The translations under genes and the position numbers were made by a program. The notes under the pieces are model-generated. The model ran no database searches. It had not been told where the DNA came from and saw only the letters and a list, made by a program, of their open reading frames with translations. Of a DNA stretch of 64,000 nt, positions 41,607-50,796 are shown one piece after another. The stretch's first letter is position 1. Each line of letters opens with the position of its first letter. The DNA comes from Acidisoma cellulosilyticum (GTDB taxonomy: Bacteria > Pseudomonadota > Alphaproteobacteria > Acetobacterales > Acetobacteraceae): the NCBI RefSeq assembly GCF_020621385.1, contig NZ_JAESVA010000001.1, forward strand, positions 858,217 to 922,216. The letters run 5' to 3'.

Positions 41607-42374
41607 ATGGACGGCCGCTTCGCGATTTATCCCAGTCTTGAAGGGCGGCGCGTTCTGGTGACAGGCGGCGCCTCCGGCATCGGCGCCGGCATCGTCGAGC
41701 ATTTTGTGGCTCAGGGCGCCCATGTCGGCTTCCTTGACCTGGACGAGACATCGGCCACTGACCTGATCGCCAGACAGCCGGCAGGCTCGGCCGTGCATTT
41801 CGAAAAGGTCGATCTGCGCGATATTCCGGCCGTGCGGGCCGCCATCGCTGGCTTGCGCGAAAAACTCGGCGGCGGTTTCCATGTTCTGGTGAACAATGCC
41901 GCGCGCGACGATCGCCACAGCATCGACGACGTCACCCCCGAATACTGGGACGACCGGATGGCGACCAACCTGCGCCATCAGTTCTTCTGCGCCCAGGCGG
42001 TGAAGGATGACATGATCGCGGCCGGCGGGGGCTCGATCATCAATATGAGTTCCAACAGCTTCCTGATGGCCCAAGGGGGGTTCGCTGCCTATACCTCGGC
42101 CAAATCCGGCGTCATCGGCCTTACCCGCAGTCTGGCGCGTGATCTGGGCCCGCATCACATCCGCGCCAATATCGTCTTTCCGGGCTGGATCATCACGCAG
42201 CGCCAGCAAGATCTGTGGATGACGCCCGAGGCTGAGGCCAAGCGCGCGGCCGGGCAATGCATCCCGGATCGGCTGTTTGAGGCCGATGTCGCTCGCATGG
42301 TGCTTTGGCTGGCGGCCGATGACAGCCGATTGGTCACGGCGCGCGAATTCATCGTCGACGGGGGCTGGTACTAA
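41607..42374 (+). CDS. SDR resembling D-xylose 1-dehydrogenase (XylB)
   Basis: This 255-residue SDR closely follows the pattern of Caulobacter D-xylose dehydrogenase: AIYPSLEGRRVLVTGGASGIGAG, NNAARDDRHSIDDVT.EYWD, NLRHQFFCAQAV, YTSAKSG and DLGPHHIRANIVFPGWI. The NAD-binding, NNAG-type and catalytic Ser/Tyr/Lys positions are present. It probably oxidises an aldopentose or related sugar to a lactone with NAD+, but its real substrate may differ. It lies 12 bp after bamF and 38 bp before an aldo/keto reductase. Confidence 0.82.
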   Translation: MDGRFAIYPSLEGRRVLVTGGASGIGAGIVEHFVAQGAHVGFLDLDETSATDLIARQPAGSAVHFEKVDLRDIPAVRAAIAGLREKLGGGFHVLVNNAARDDRHSIDDVTPEYWDDRMATNLRHQFFCAQAVKDDMIAAGGGSIINMSSNSFLMAQGGFAAYTSAKSGVIGLTRSLARDLGPHHIRANIVFPGWIITQRQQDLWMTPEAEAKRAAGQCIPDRLFEADVARMVLWLAADDSRLVTAREFIVDGGWY

Positions 42375-42412
42375 CCCTAAGCCCCTGCCCCGCCCCATAA
42401 AAGGAGGTTAGC

Positions 42413-43438
42413 TTGGAACAAAGACGTCTCGGACGATCCGGCTTCATGGTGCCCGTGCTGAGCTTCGGCACCGGCACTTTCGGCGGCAAGGGTGAGTTTT
42501 TCCAGGCCTGGGGCGCGACCGATGTCACCGAAGCCAGCCGTCTGATCGACATCTGCCTCGATGCCGGGCTCAATATGTTCGACAGCGCGGATATCTATTC
42601 CGCCGGCGCGGCGGAGGAAGTGCTGGGCGCCGCCATCCAGGGCCGGCGCGACAAGCTCATCATCTCGACCAAGGCGACCTTCCGGGCCGGTGAGGGCGCC
42701 AACGACGTCGGCTCCTCCCGCTTTCACCTCATCCGGTCGGTCGAGAACTCCCTCAAGCGTCTCGGCACCGATTACATCGATCTCTTCCAGCTGCATGGTT
42801 TCGACGCGATGACACCGGTGGAGGAGACGCTTTCGACGCTGGATGACCTCATCCGTGCCGGAAAGATCCGCTACGTCGGCTGTTCCAACTTCTCCGGCTG
42901 GCATCTGATGAAGTCGCTGGCGGCGGCCGAGAAATACAACCTGCCGCGCTATGTCGCGCATCAGGCCTATTACTCCCTCGTCGGCCGCGATTACGAGTGG
43001 GAGCTGATGCCGCTGGGCGTTGAGGAAGGCGTCGGCGCGGTGGTCTGGAGCCCGCTCGGCTGGGGCCGCCTGACCGGCAAGATCCGCCGCGGCCAGCCGC
43101 TGCCGGCAGGGTCCCGCCTGCACAAGACCGCCGATATGGGTCCGCCGGTGCCGGATGAGCTGGTTTATACGGTCGTTGAGGCGATGGACGAGATCGCGGA
43201 GGAGACGGGCAAGACCGTGCCGCAGATCGCGCTCAACTGGCTGCTGCAACGCCCGACCGTCGCCAATATCATCGTCGGCGCCCGGAACGAGGAGCAGCTG
43301 CGGCAGAATCTCGGCGCCGTCGGCTGGAATCTGACGGCCGAGCAGGTCGCCAAGCTGGATAAGGCCAGCGCCGTCACCTTGCCCTACCCCTATTGGCATC
43401 AGCGCGGCTTTACCGAGCGCAACCCCGCACCCGTCTGA
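42413..43438 (+). CDS. Aldo/keto reductase
   Basis: The protein has 341 residues. The start is TTG, supported by a full AAAGGAGGT ribosome-binding site 5 nt upstream. The TIM-barrel family shows the catalytic Asp/Tyr in NMFDSADIYSAG, Lys in IISTKATF, His in QLHGFD, and the NADPH-binding late segment ANIIVGARNEEQLRQNL. It belongs to the YghZ/YajO-like AKR group that acts on aldehydes and sugars. Together with the xylose-dehydrogenase-like SDR it could form a sugar-oxidation/reduction pair. Confidence 0.93.
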   Translation: MEQRRLGRSGFMVPVLSFGTGTFGGKGEFFQAWGATDVTEASRLIDICLDAGLNMFDSADIYSAGAAEEVLGAAIQGRRDKLIISTKATFRAGEGANDVGSSRFHLIRSVENSLKRLGTDYIDLFQLHGFDAMTPVEETLSTLDDLIRAGKIRYVGCSNFSGWHLMKSLAAAEKYNLPRYVAHQAYYSLVGRDYEWELMPLGVEEGVGAVVWSPLGWGRLTGKIRRGQPLPAGSRLHKTADMGPPVPDELVYTVVEAMDEIAEETGKTVPQIALNWLLQRPTVANIIVGARNEEQLRQNLGAVGWNLTAEQVAKLDKASAVTLPYPYWHQRGFTERNPAPV

Positions 43439-43440
43439 GC

Positions 43441-43875
43441 ATGCGGCAGGCAACCAACCGTCTGGGCATCCCGACGCGAGGCAAGGGGCTCACCGAATTC
43501 ACCCGGGCCGTTCTGGCCTGGGTGGATGACCAGGGCATGGAAACGGGGCTGCTGACGCTGTGGTGCGCCCATACCTCGGCCTCGCTCGCCGTCACTGAGA
43601 ATGCAAGCCCTGAGGTGCTGGACGATATCGTGCAGGCTTTCGAGCGGCTGGTGCCGGAGGATCGCGGCCAGCCGGGCGGCCAGCGCTACATCCATTCGCT
43701 GGAAGGGCCGGATGATATGCCCTCGCATATCCGCACGCTGCTGACCGGCCCCCAGCTGACGATCCCCGTCGCGGAAGGCCGTTTAGCGCTCGGCACCTGG
43801 CAGGGCATTTTCCTGTTCGAGCATCGCACCCGCCCGCATCGGCGGGAGGTGGTGCTGCACCTGATCGGCGAATAA
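43441..43875 (+). CDS. yjbQ: YjbQ family protein (secondary thiamine-phosphate-synthase-like)
   Basis: This 144-residue protein starts two bases after the reductase stop codon. It shows the UPF0047/YjbQ pattern: GLTEFTRAVLAWV, LLTLWCAHTSASLAVTENASPEVLDDI, MPSHIRTLLTGPQLTIPV and LGTWQGIFLFEHRTRPHRREVVLHL. Family members have weak thiamine phosphate synthase activity; the physiological role is not settled. Conserved His residues could bind a metal. Confidence 0.92.
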   Translation: MRQATNRLGIPTRGKGLTEFTRAVLAWVDDQGMETGLLTLWCAHTSASLAVTENASPEVLDDIVQAFERLVPEDRGQPGGQRYIHSLEGPDDMPSHIRTLLTGPQLTIPVAEGRLALGTWQGIFLFEHRTRPHRREVVLHLIGE

Positions 43876-43897
43876 GGCGGAGCAGCCGCTCCGCCTT
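43874..43897. terminator. Bidirectional hairpin between yjbQ and cfa
   Basis: AAGGCGGAGC and GCTCCGCCTT form a perfect 10-bp stem with loop AGCC. It sits at the yjbQ stop codon and 7 bp from the convergent cfa end. Position and stem strength suggest a shared terminator. Confidence 0.65.
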
Positions 43898-43903
43898 GCG
43901 GGG

Positions 43904-45187
43904 TCAGGCGTGGACGCTCTCGCCCGCCGGCACGAAGCTCTCGGCCTTGGCGGCCGCCGGCACGGCGCTCATCATCCGCTGTTCGGTATCGGTGATATAG
44001 TCCCGCGCCATCGGCACGGCCGATTGCACGCGCGTCAGCTGGACCTGGAAATTCACATGTTCCTGGTAACGGAAGGCGAGTTCGGACCCGACCAGATAGA
44101 ATTCGAACATGCGGCAGAAGCGCTCGTCATACAGCGTCTGGATGGCATCCCGGTTGGCAGCGAATCGGCGGCGCCAATGGCGCAGCGTCTCGGCGTAATG
44201 CAGGCGCAGCACCTCGACATCGGTCGCGATCAGGCCGGAACGCTCGATCGGCAGCATCATTTCCGACAGCGCGGGCGAATAGCCGCCCGGGAAGATGTAT
44301 TTCTCGATCCAGGGATTGGTGGTGCCGGGACCGTCGCTGCGGCCGATGGTATGGATCAGGGCGACGCCGTCATCCTTCAGCGTGCGCTTCACCATGCCGA
44401 AATAGCTGGCGTAATGGTTGATGCCGACATGCTCGAACATGCCGACGGAGACGATGCGGTCAAACCGCTCCTGCACCGCGCGATAGTCGAGCAATTCGAA
44501 TTTGACGCGATCGGAAAGGCCCTCCGCCTCGGCCCGGGCGCGGGCCTCGGCCAGCTGCTCGGTCGATAGCGTGATGCCGGTGACGCGCGCGCCGTAATCC
44601 CTCGCGAGCGTCAGCGCCATGCCGCCCCAGCCGCAACCGATGTCGAGCACGGAAAGATCCGGCCGATCGAGCTTCAGCTTCGCCGCGATATGGTGCTTCT
44701 TGGCAAGCTGCGCTTCCTCCAGCGTCTCGTCGCCACGAGCGAAATAGGCGCAGGAATACTGTCGGTCGCGGTCAAGAAAAAGGCTGTAGAGACGACCGTT
44801 GAGGTCGTAATGATGGGCCACATTGCGGCGCGAGCGGACGGCGTTGTTCAGCTGCTTGAAGCGCCGGAAAATGGTGCCCATGACCATGCGGGCATTCATG
44901 ATCGGCACGGCCCCCATGCCGGCCATCTGCAGATTGGCGAGCAGGACTTCCATGACCTGGTACAGCGAACAATCGACCGGGACCAGAAGCCCGTCCATGT
45001 ATAGCTCGCCGACAGCCAGTCCAGGATTGAGGACGATGCCGCGAATAGCCTTCTCATCCGTCAGTTTGAGGGCATAGGCGCCGTCCCGATCAGGCCCATA
45101 GGTGGTCTTTTCACCATTCGGCCAGATGACGACCAAGCCGCCTTTTCTGATCATGCGTTTCAGAAGGCGATCAAGGATCTGTCGCAT
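43904..45187 (-). CDS. cfa: Cyclopropane-fatty-acyl-phospholipid synthase
   Basis: This 427-residue SAM-dependent methyltransferase adds a methylene group across lipid double bonds in the membrane. Key parts are the RRNVAHHYDLNGRLYSLFLD segment, CAYFARGDETLEEAQLAKK, the SAM loop LDIGCGWGGMALTLA, SVGMFEHVGINHY (with the catalytic Glu/His area) and a late EFYLVGSELAFRYQEHVNFQVQL. I chose the ATG at 45187 after AGAGAAG; earlier in-frame codons show no family sequence. Cyclopropane lipids help acid and stress tolerance. Confidence 0.94.
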   Translation of the reverse strand: MRQILDRLLKRMIRKGGLVVIWPNGEKTTYGPDRDGAYALKLTDEKAIRGIVLNPGLAVGELYMDGLLVPVDCSLYQVMEVLLANLQMAGMGAVPIMNARMVMGTIFRRFKQLNNAVRSRRNVAHHYDLNGRLYSLFLDRDRQYSCAYFARGDETLEEAQLAKKHHIAAKLKLDRPDLSVLDIGCGWGGMALTLARDYGARVTGITLSTEQLAEARARAEAEGLSDRVKFELLDYRAVQERFDRIVSVGMFEHVGINHYASYFGMVKRTLKDDGVALIHTIGRSDGPGTTNPWIEKYIFPGGYSPALSEMMLPIERSGLIATDVEVLRLHYAETLRHWRRRFAANRDAIQTLYDERFCRMFEFYLVGSELAFRYQEHVNFQVQLTRVQSAVPMARDYITDTEQRMMSAVPAAAKAESFVPAGESVHA

Positions 45188-45302
45188 TACCACTTCTCTC
45201 GTCTCACGACGCGGACCGGGCGGAATCCTGGCCCGCTGCACATTACCGAAGTGATAATGCGCTGAGGGTTGCCGGAACTGCAAGCGCGCGCGGACAGAAA
45301 AG

Positions 45303-45341
45303 AAAAGGCCGGCCGGTTTTCACCGGCCGGCCTTTCTATAG
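45303..45341 (-). terminator. Intrinsic terminator of the rpsF-rpsR-rplI operon
   Basis: A perfect stem (AAAGGCCGGCCGG / CCGGCCGGCCTTT) with loop TGAAAA, followed on the minus strand by TTTTCTTTTC, lies ~20 bp after rplI. This is a textbook intrinsic terminator. Confidence 0.9.
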
Positions 45342-45360
45342 AAGAAGCAGAGCGCCGAAA

Positions 45361-45924
45361 TCAGGCGGCCGGCTCTTCTTCCTCGGTGCCGAAGATATCG
45401 GCGGCAACATCGTTCTCTTCTTCAGCCGCACGACCGACCGCTTCGCCGCGAAGCTGCTTCTCAGCTTCTTCGACGGAACGGGCGACGTTGACGGAGATCT
45501 GGATCACGACTTCGGGATGCAGCACCACGCGCACGGAGCGAACGCCCAGCGTCTTGATCGGGTGATCAAGCTCAACCTGAATGCGATCGATGCCGAGACC
45601 GCTGGCCGTCGCCGCTTCGGCGATGTCGCGGCTGGAGACGGAGCCGTAGAGGCTGCCGCTGTCGCCGGCCTGACGGATCAGGGTCACGGACAAGCCGCGC
45701 ACGCGGTCGGCCACGCTCTGCGCTTCTTCGCGGCGCTGAAGGTTCTGAGCCTCCAGATGCACGCGCTCCTGCTCGAAACGGGCGGCATTGTCCTTGGTTG
45801 CGCGAAGCGCCTTCTTCTGCGGAAGCAGGAAGTTGCGGGCATAGCCCGGCTTCACCTTCACGCGGTCGCCCATCTGGCCCAGCTTGGGAACGCGCTGGAG
45901 CAGGATGACTTCAATAGCTGCCAT
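45361..45924 (-). CDS. rplI: 50S ribosomal protein L9
   Basis: This 187-residue protein has the L9 N-domain [37 protein letters not shown], a long helix and a C-domain with [13 protein letters not shown] and [17 protein letters not shown] ~40-residue acidic, Ala-rich tail ([20 protein letters not shown]) extends past the usual ~150-residue core. It binds 23S rRNA. It follows rpsR by 12 bp. Confidence 0.98.
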   Translation of the reverse strand: MAAIEVILLQRVPKLGQMGDRVKVKPGYARNFLLPQKKALRATKDNAARFEQERVHLEAQNLQRREEAQSVADRVRGLSVTLIRQAGDSGSLYGSVSSRDIAEAATASGLGIDRIQVELDHPIKTLGVRSVRVVLHPEVVIQISVNVARSVEEAEKQLRGEAVGRAAEEENDVAADIFGTEEEEPAA

Positions 45925-45936
45925 GGTCGTTCTCCC

Positions 45937-46212
45937 TTACTGCAGAACGTAAGGCAGCAGCGCCAGGAAGCGGGCGCGCTTGATGGCGCGGGCGAGCTCG
46001 CGCTGCTTACGGGCGGAAACCGCCGTGATACGGGACGGAACGATCTTGCCGCGTTCGCTCAGGAAGCGAGACAGCAGGCGAACGTCCTTGTAGTCGATCT
46101 TCGGCGCATTCGGGCCCGAAAAGGGGCAGGACTTCTTGCGGCGATAGAACGGGCGGCGGGCGCCGACGGCAGCGCGACGGGCGGCCGGATTGACGTCTGT
46201 CGTGTCAGACAT
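45937..46212 (-). CDS. rpsR: 30S ribosomal protein S18
   Basis: This 91-residue S18 has the family core [37 protein letters not shown] and [21 protein letters not shown]. It forms a pair with S6 on 16S rRNA. Three bp separate it from rpsF. Confidence 0.98.
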   Translation of the reverse strand: MSDTTDVNPAARRAAVGARRPFYRRKKSCPFSGPNAPKIDYKDVRLLSRFLSERGKIVPSRITAVSARKQRELARAIKRARFLALLPYVLQ

Positions 46213-46215
46213 GGA

Positions 46216-46707
46216 TCAGATCTCCTCCTGCATGCCACGGCCATGGCCGTGACCACGGTCATCCTCGTCATCCCGGGGACCACGATATTCTTCGCGGGCG
46301 CGGAATTCTTCACGGTCGTCATAACGGCGGCGGCCGCTATCGAAGCGGCCAGCGGGCTTCGGCCCACGGAAACCGCGATCGTCAGACTTGCGTGCGAGAA
46401 CGGCGGAAGGATTCTCGTCGATCTCATCGACGCGAATCGTCATGAAGCGCAGCACGTCTTCGTTCAGACGCAGCTGACGTTCCACCTCGGCCAGCGCCTT
46501 CGGCTCGATTTCGAGGCCGAGGAGCACGTAATGGCCCTTGCGGTTTTTCTTGATACGATAGGCAAGGCTACGCAGGCCCCAGTATTCGCGCTTGCGCACC
46601 AGGGCGCCTTCGCCTTCAACCTGAGCCACGACCGCGTCAGTCAGGGTATCGACCTGCTGCTGCGTGATTTCGCTGCGTCCTATGACGACGCATTCATATA
46701 GAGGCAT
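46216..46707 (-). CDS. rpsF: 30S ribosomal protein S6 with long charged tail
   Basis: This 163-residue protein has the S6 fold in residues ~1-100 (PLYECVVIGRSEITQQQVD, YWGLRSLAYRIKKNRKGHYVLL). A ~60-residue Arg/Gly/Asp/Glu-rich tail (GRRRYDDREEFRAREEYRG) ends in GHGHGRGMQEEI. The ATG follows a GGAGGG ribosome-binding site; upstream in-frame codons were rejected. It is the first gene of the rpsF-rpsR-rplI operon. Confidence 0.97.
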   Translation of the reverse strand: MPLYECVVIGRSEITQQQVDTLTDAVVAQVEGEGALVRKREYWGLRSLAYRIKKNRKGHYVLLGLEIEPKALAEVERQLRLNEDVLRFMTIRVDEIDENPSAVLARKSDDRGFRGPKPAGRFDSGRRRYDDREEFRAREEYRGPRDDEDDRGHGHGRGMQEEI

Positions 46708-47149
46708 AATTGTCCCTCCGGATGTATCGGCCTGGTATCCGTGCTCCGGGTATCCGGGTACGGCCAAGCACAGCCGAGGTGATGCCTTCACCACGGCAGG
46801 GCGGGTGCGCAAAGGCGCAGATCTTGCCCGATTCCGCAAGGCAAAGCTGACCTGCAAGAGTCTGATGCTGTCTGGGTATCGAAGCCCTTCGCAACCGCAA
46901 CACCGCCATGCTTGCGCTCCGCTGTCATCCCAGCGTAAGGCTCCGTCCAGAAGCTCAGCAGAGACGGGATTTTAACGGGGTCTCCTAAGCCGAAACCCGG
47001 TCTTCACAACCGGTCCAAGCGAGCCGGTCCAACCCTGTCGGTCTGGATGTCATGCCCCGAGGCTTTGCTCGCATTTCGCTTCGCCTGACTGCACGCCCCA
47101 CCCGCATTTCCGCTGACGACTGGCGCCCGCCGACAGAAACACGGATCCG
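46708..47149. other. Divergent intergenic region between rpsF and kup
   Basis: This 442-bp interval must hold the ribosomal operon promoter and any S6:S18 leader on the minus strand, and the kup promoter on the plus strand. I looked for the S6 leader motif and found only suggestive CCGGATACCCGGAG-type hairpins (about 46735-46760), not a convincing match. No gene is seen. Confidence 0.5.
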
Positions 47150-49054
47150 ATGAACAGCTCGACCACCACCGCCGCGGACGCCTCTCACCCTATGCGCAAT
47201 GCCGTGACACCCGCCTTGCTGCTGGGTGTCCTTGGCATCGTATACGGCGATATCGGCACCAGCCCCCTTTATGCGCTTTCGACCTGCCTCACGTTTTTCG
47301 GCCGCGCCGGCATGACGGATACGACCGTCCTCGGCACGCTTTCGATGATCTTCTGGGCTTTGATCATCACCGTCACGATCAAATACGTGACCTTCGTGAT
47401 GCGCGCAGACAATAACGGCGAAGGCGGCATCCTGACCATGATGGTGCTGGCGCAGCGCGTCTGCCGCCGTCCCAAGGTCGCCTCCAGCGTCGTGCTGATT
47501 GCCATCATCGGCGCCTGCCTGTTCTTCGGGGACGGCATGATCACGCCCGCGATCTCGGTCCTCTCGGCGATCGAGGGCCTGGAAGTGACCTCGCCGCTTT
47601 TCGCGCCCGCGGTGCTGCCGCTGGCCGTGCTGGTCATCGGGCTGCTGTTTTCCTTCCAATATCGCGGCACGGCGACGATCGGGCGGGTTTTCGGCCCTGT
47701 CATGGCACTGTGGTTTCTGTCGATCGGCATCCTCGGCCTGGTCGAGATCATCCATAACCCGTGGGTTCTGCGCGCCATCTCGCCGACCTATGTGGTGTTT
47801 TTTGCCATGAACCACGGGTTCATGACCTTCGTGACGCTCGGCTCGGTCGTGCTGGCCGTCACCGGCGCGGAAGCGCTTTACGCCGATATGGGCCATTTCG
47901 GCCGCAAGCCGATCCAGCGGGCCTGGACCTTTTTCGTGCTGCCTTGCCTGGCGTTGAATTATTTCGGCCAGGGCGCGCTGGTCCTGCGCGATCCGAGCAC
48001 GCTCGATAACCCCTTCTTCCTGCTCTGCCCGCATGTTTTGCGGGTGCCGATGGTCATTCTGGCGACGGCCGCCACCGTCATCGCCAGCCAGGCGATGATT
48101 TCCGGCGCCTATTCGGTCGCGCGGCAATGCGTGCAGCTCGGCTTCATTCCGCGCATGATCGTGCGCCATACCAGCGAGACCGAGGAGGGACAGATCTATG
48201 TCCCCCAGGTGAATACCATGCTGCTGGTGGGCGTGCTGATCCTCGTCCTGTCCTTCAAGACCAGCGCCTCTCTCGCCTCGGCCTATGGTGTCGCCGTCAC
48301 CGGTACCTTCACCTGCACCACGATCCTTGCCTCTCTCGTCTATCGCCGGCAGTTTAAATGGTCCCGCTCCGCGGTCTTCTGCGTGTTCGGCCTGTTCTTC
48401 GTGCTCGACGCGACCTTTTTCACGTCCAACCTGATGAAGGTGCCGGACGGTGGCTGGGTGCCGATCGCGGTTGGCCTGGTGCTGATGGCGACCATGACGA
48501 GCTGGAAGCGCGGGCGCGAGCTGATGTTCCAGCGCTGGAAGCAGGACAGCCTGCCGCTCAATTCCTTCCTCGCGCGCCTGCCCTCCTCCCGCATCATCCG
48601 TGTGCCCGGCACTGCCGTCTTCCTGACCGGCAACGGCGCCTATGTGCCCAATGCCCTGCTGCATAACCTCAAGCACAACAAGGTGCTGCACGAGCGGGTG
48701 TTCCTCGTCACAGTGCAGACGGCGGACGTGCCGGAAGTAGCTTTGCATGAGCGGCTTGAGGTCGAGGAACTGGCCCCGCAGGTCAACCGCGTGACGGTCA
48801 AATACGGGTTCAAGGAAAGCCCCAATATTCCCCGTGCCCTGGAAGAGCTGCGCGTGCTGGGCGTGCCCTTCGACCCGATGCAGACGAGCTATTTCCTGGG
48901 GCGGGAGGTCATCGTGCCGGCGCTGGTGCCGAAACTATCCTTCTGGCGTCTTTGGCTGTTCCTGGTGCTGTCGCGCAATGCGGTGCCGGCGACGGAATTC
49001 TTCCGCATCCCCAGCGACCGCGTGGTCGAACTCGGCGTGCGTATCGCGATCTGA
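47150..49054 (+). CDS. kup: Kup family potassium transporter
   Basis: This 634-residue inner-membrane K+/H+ symporter has about 12 helices and a cytoplasmic C-terminal domain. Family signatures include [18 protein letters not shown] near the start, [40 protein letters not shown] and [29 protein letters not shown]. The mRNA ends in a region with a pair of inverted REP-like hairpins. Length is as expected. Confidence 0.97.
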   Translation: MNSSTTTAADASHPMRNAVTPALLLGVLGIVYGDIGTSPLYALSTCLTFFGRAGMTDTTVLGTLSMIFWALIITVTIKYVTFVMRADNNGEGGILTMMVLAQRVCRRPKVASSVVLIAIIGACLFFGDGMITPAISVLSAIEGLEVTSPLFAPAVLPLAVLVIGLLFSFQYRGTATIGRVFGPVMALWFLSIGILGLVEIIHNPWVLRAISPTYVVFFAMNHGFMTFVTLGSVVLAVTGAEALYADMGHFGRKPIQRAWTFFVLPCLALNYFGQGALVLRDPSTLDNPFFLLCPHVLRVPMVILATAATVIASQAMISGAYSVARQCVQLGFIPRMIVRHTSETEEGQIYVPQVNTMLLVGVLILVLSFKTSASLASAYGVAVTGTFTCTTILASLVYRRQFKWSRSAVFCVFGLFFVLDATFFTSNLMKVPDGGWVPIAVGLVLMATMTSWKRGRELMFQRWKQDSLPLNSFLARLPSSRIIRVPGTAVFLTGNGAYVPNALLHNLKHNKVLHERVFLVTVQTADVPEVALHERLEVEELAPQVNRVTVKYGFKESPNIPRALEELRVLGVPFDPMQTSYFLGREVIVPALVPKLSFWRLWLFLVLSRNAVPATEFFRIPSDRVVELGVRIAI

Positions 49055-49069
49055 TTTCTAACCTTTACA

Positions 49070-49100
49070 GTCGCCCGCGCACTTGTTGCGCGGGTCTACC
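49070..49100 (+). repeat. REP-like hairpin, first of an inverted pair
   Basis: It has flank GTCG, stem CCCGCGCA/TGCGCGGG, loop CTTGT and flank TCTACC. It is identical to the minus strand of 22382-22412. It lies 16 bp after the kup stop codon. Confidence 0.85.
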
Positions 49101-49117
49101 GGTCGCGGCGCCCCGAC

Positions 49118-49149
49118 GGGTAGATGCGCGGAACAAGTCCGCGCACGAC
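49118..49149 (-). repeat. REP-like hairpin, second of an inverted pair
   Basis: On the minus strand it is GTCG, stem TGCGCGGA/TCCGCGCA, loop CTTGT, flank TCTACCC. It faces the first element across 17 bp, making a compound hairpin unit between kup and yejF. It may serve as a terminator for both. Confidence 0.85.
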
Positions 49150-49161
49150 AATATAGATAGG

Positions 49162-50796
49162 CTAATCCACCAGCGTTGGCGCTTCCGGCTCGTCGAAACT
49201 GGTCTCGATCGCCCGCCCCTCGAAGGCCGCCGCGATCAGCGCGCGGGTGTAATCCTGCTGCGGGTCGGCGAAGATCCGCTCGGCCGGCCCTTCCTCCACA
49301 ACCTTGCCCCGCCGCAGCACGATGATGCGATGCGCAAGCGCGCGGACGATGCGCAGGTCATGGCTGATAAAAAGATAGGCGAGGCCGTGATTGGCCTGCA
49401 GCCGGCGCAGCAGATCGACGATCTGCGTCTGCACTGACCGATCCAGCGCGCTGGTCGGCTCGTCCAGCACGACGAAACGCGGCTCCAGCACCATCGCGCG
49501 GGCGATCGAGATACGCTGACGCTGCCCGCCGGAGAATTCGTGCGGATAGCGTTCCAGCGCATTCTGCGGCAGCCCGACCTCGTTCAACACAGCCGTCACA
49601 CGGTCATGCCGCTCCGCACGGCTGAGCTTCGGGAAATGCACCTTCAGCCCTTCGGCGACGATCTGCTCCACCGTCAAGCGGGGAGAGAGGCTGCCATAGG
49701 GGTCCTGAAAGACGATCTGCATATCGCCGCGCAGCGCGCGCAGGCGACGCTCGGGCAATTCCGCGATGTTCTGCCCCTCGAACAGGATTCTGCCCTTGGC
49801 CTGCTCCAGTCCCAGCATGGCGAAACCCGTCGTCGTCTTGCCGGAACCGCTTTCCCCGACCAGACCGACCGTCTCCCCTTCCCGCACGGTGAGCGAGACA
49901 TCGTCGACCGCCGCGACATGATCGACCGAACGGCGCATGACACCCCGGCGGATGGCGAAGCGGACACTGAGATTTTCGGCGCTGATCACGGGCTTGGCGC
50001 TGGCCGCCACCGGCGAGGGCCCGCCCTTCGGCTCCGACCCCAGCAGCATGCGCGTATAGGGGTGGCTGGGACGCGCGAAGATCTCGGCGACCGTCCCGGT
50101 CTCGACAATGCGCCCGGCCTTCATGACGGCGACCCGGTCGGCATGCTGCTTCACGACGCCCAGATCATGGGTGATCAGCAGCAGGCCCAATCCCCGCGCT
50201 GCCTTCTGCGCGTCGAGCAGCGCCAGGATCTGCGCTTCAATGGTCACGTCCAGCGCCGTCGTCGGCTCATCGGCGATCAGCAGCGCCGGGTCATTCGCCA
50301 AAGCCATGGCGATCATCACGCGCTGACGCTGGCCGCCCGAAAGCTGATGCGGAAAAGCGTCCAGCCGATGCTCGGCATCCGAAAAACCGGCTTGTCCCAG
50401 CAGTATGACCGCACGGTCGCGCAAGGCGTCCCGGCTCAGCCGCGATTTGGTATGCAGGCGCACAGCCTCCGCCACCTGGCGGCCCACGCGATGCAGCGGA
50501 TTGAGGCTGGTCATCGGCTCCTGAAAGATCATGCCGACGCGCCCACCACGGATGCGGCGGAGGTCGGCTTCCTTCATGCCGGTAATTTCTGCGCCCTCGA
50601 TCTCGATCCGGCCGGAAGCGACCGTCGAACCCGGCGGCAAAAGCCGCAGCATGGAGAGCGCGGTCAGCGACTTGCCGGAGCCGCTTTCGCCGACCAGCGC
50701 CAGCGTCTCCCCCGCCGCGACGGTGAAGGAGACGTCCTGCACCACCGCGCGGTCCCCGAAGGAGACGGACAGGCCCTCTACGACAACAAGGCTCAT
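49162..50796 (-). CDS. yejF: Peptide ABC transporter ATPase with two ATP-binding domains (YejF-type)
   Basis: This 544-residue protein contains two complete ABC modules: [39 protein letters not shown] in the first, and [36 protein letters not shown] in the second. It energises the uptake system for oligopeptides and microcin C-like peptides formed by YejABEF. The 5' end overlaps yejE by 4 bp. Confidence 0.95.
   Translation of the reverse strand: MSLVVVEGLSVSFGDRAVVQDVSFTVAAGETLALVGESGSGKSLTALSMLRLLPPGSTVASGRIEIEGAEITGMKEADLRRIRGGRVGMIFQEPMTSLNPLHRVGRQVAEAVRLHTKSRLSRDALRDRAVILLGQAGFSDAEHRLDAFPHQLSGGQRQRVMIAMALANDPALLIADEPTTALDVTIEAQILALLDAQKAARGLGLLLITHDLGVVKQHADRVAVMKAGRIVETGTVAEIFARPSHPYTRMLLGSEPKGGPSPVAASAKPVISAENLSVRFAIRRGVMRRSVDHVAAVDDVSLTVREGETVGLVGESGSGKTTTGFAMLGLEQAKGRILFEGQNIAELPERRLRALRGDMQIVFQDPYGSLSPRLTVEQIVAEGLKVHFPKLSRAERHDRVTAVLNEVGLPQNALERYPHEFSGGQRQRISIARAMVLEPRFVVLDEPTSALDRSVQTQIVDLLRRLQANHGLAYLFISHDLRIVRALAHRIIVLRRGKVVEEGPAERIFADPQQDYTRALIAAAFEGRAIETSFDEPEAPTLVD

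Noticed and set aside
40881..42398. 505-codon open frame antisense to the end of lspA, bamF and the SDR
   Set aside because: It spans three clear genes on the other strand and shows no family pattern.
46708..46860. S6:S18 autoregulatory RNA leader
   Set aside because: Some hairpins are present before rpsF, but I could not match the conserved CCG-bulge core, so I do not annotate it.
46985..48748. 587-codon open frame antisense to kup
   Set aside because: It lies opposite the kup coding region; the product is Asp/His/Arg-rich with no membrane or domain pattern. GC-rich codon use makes such shadows common.
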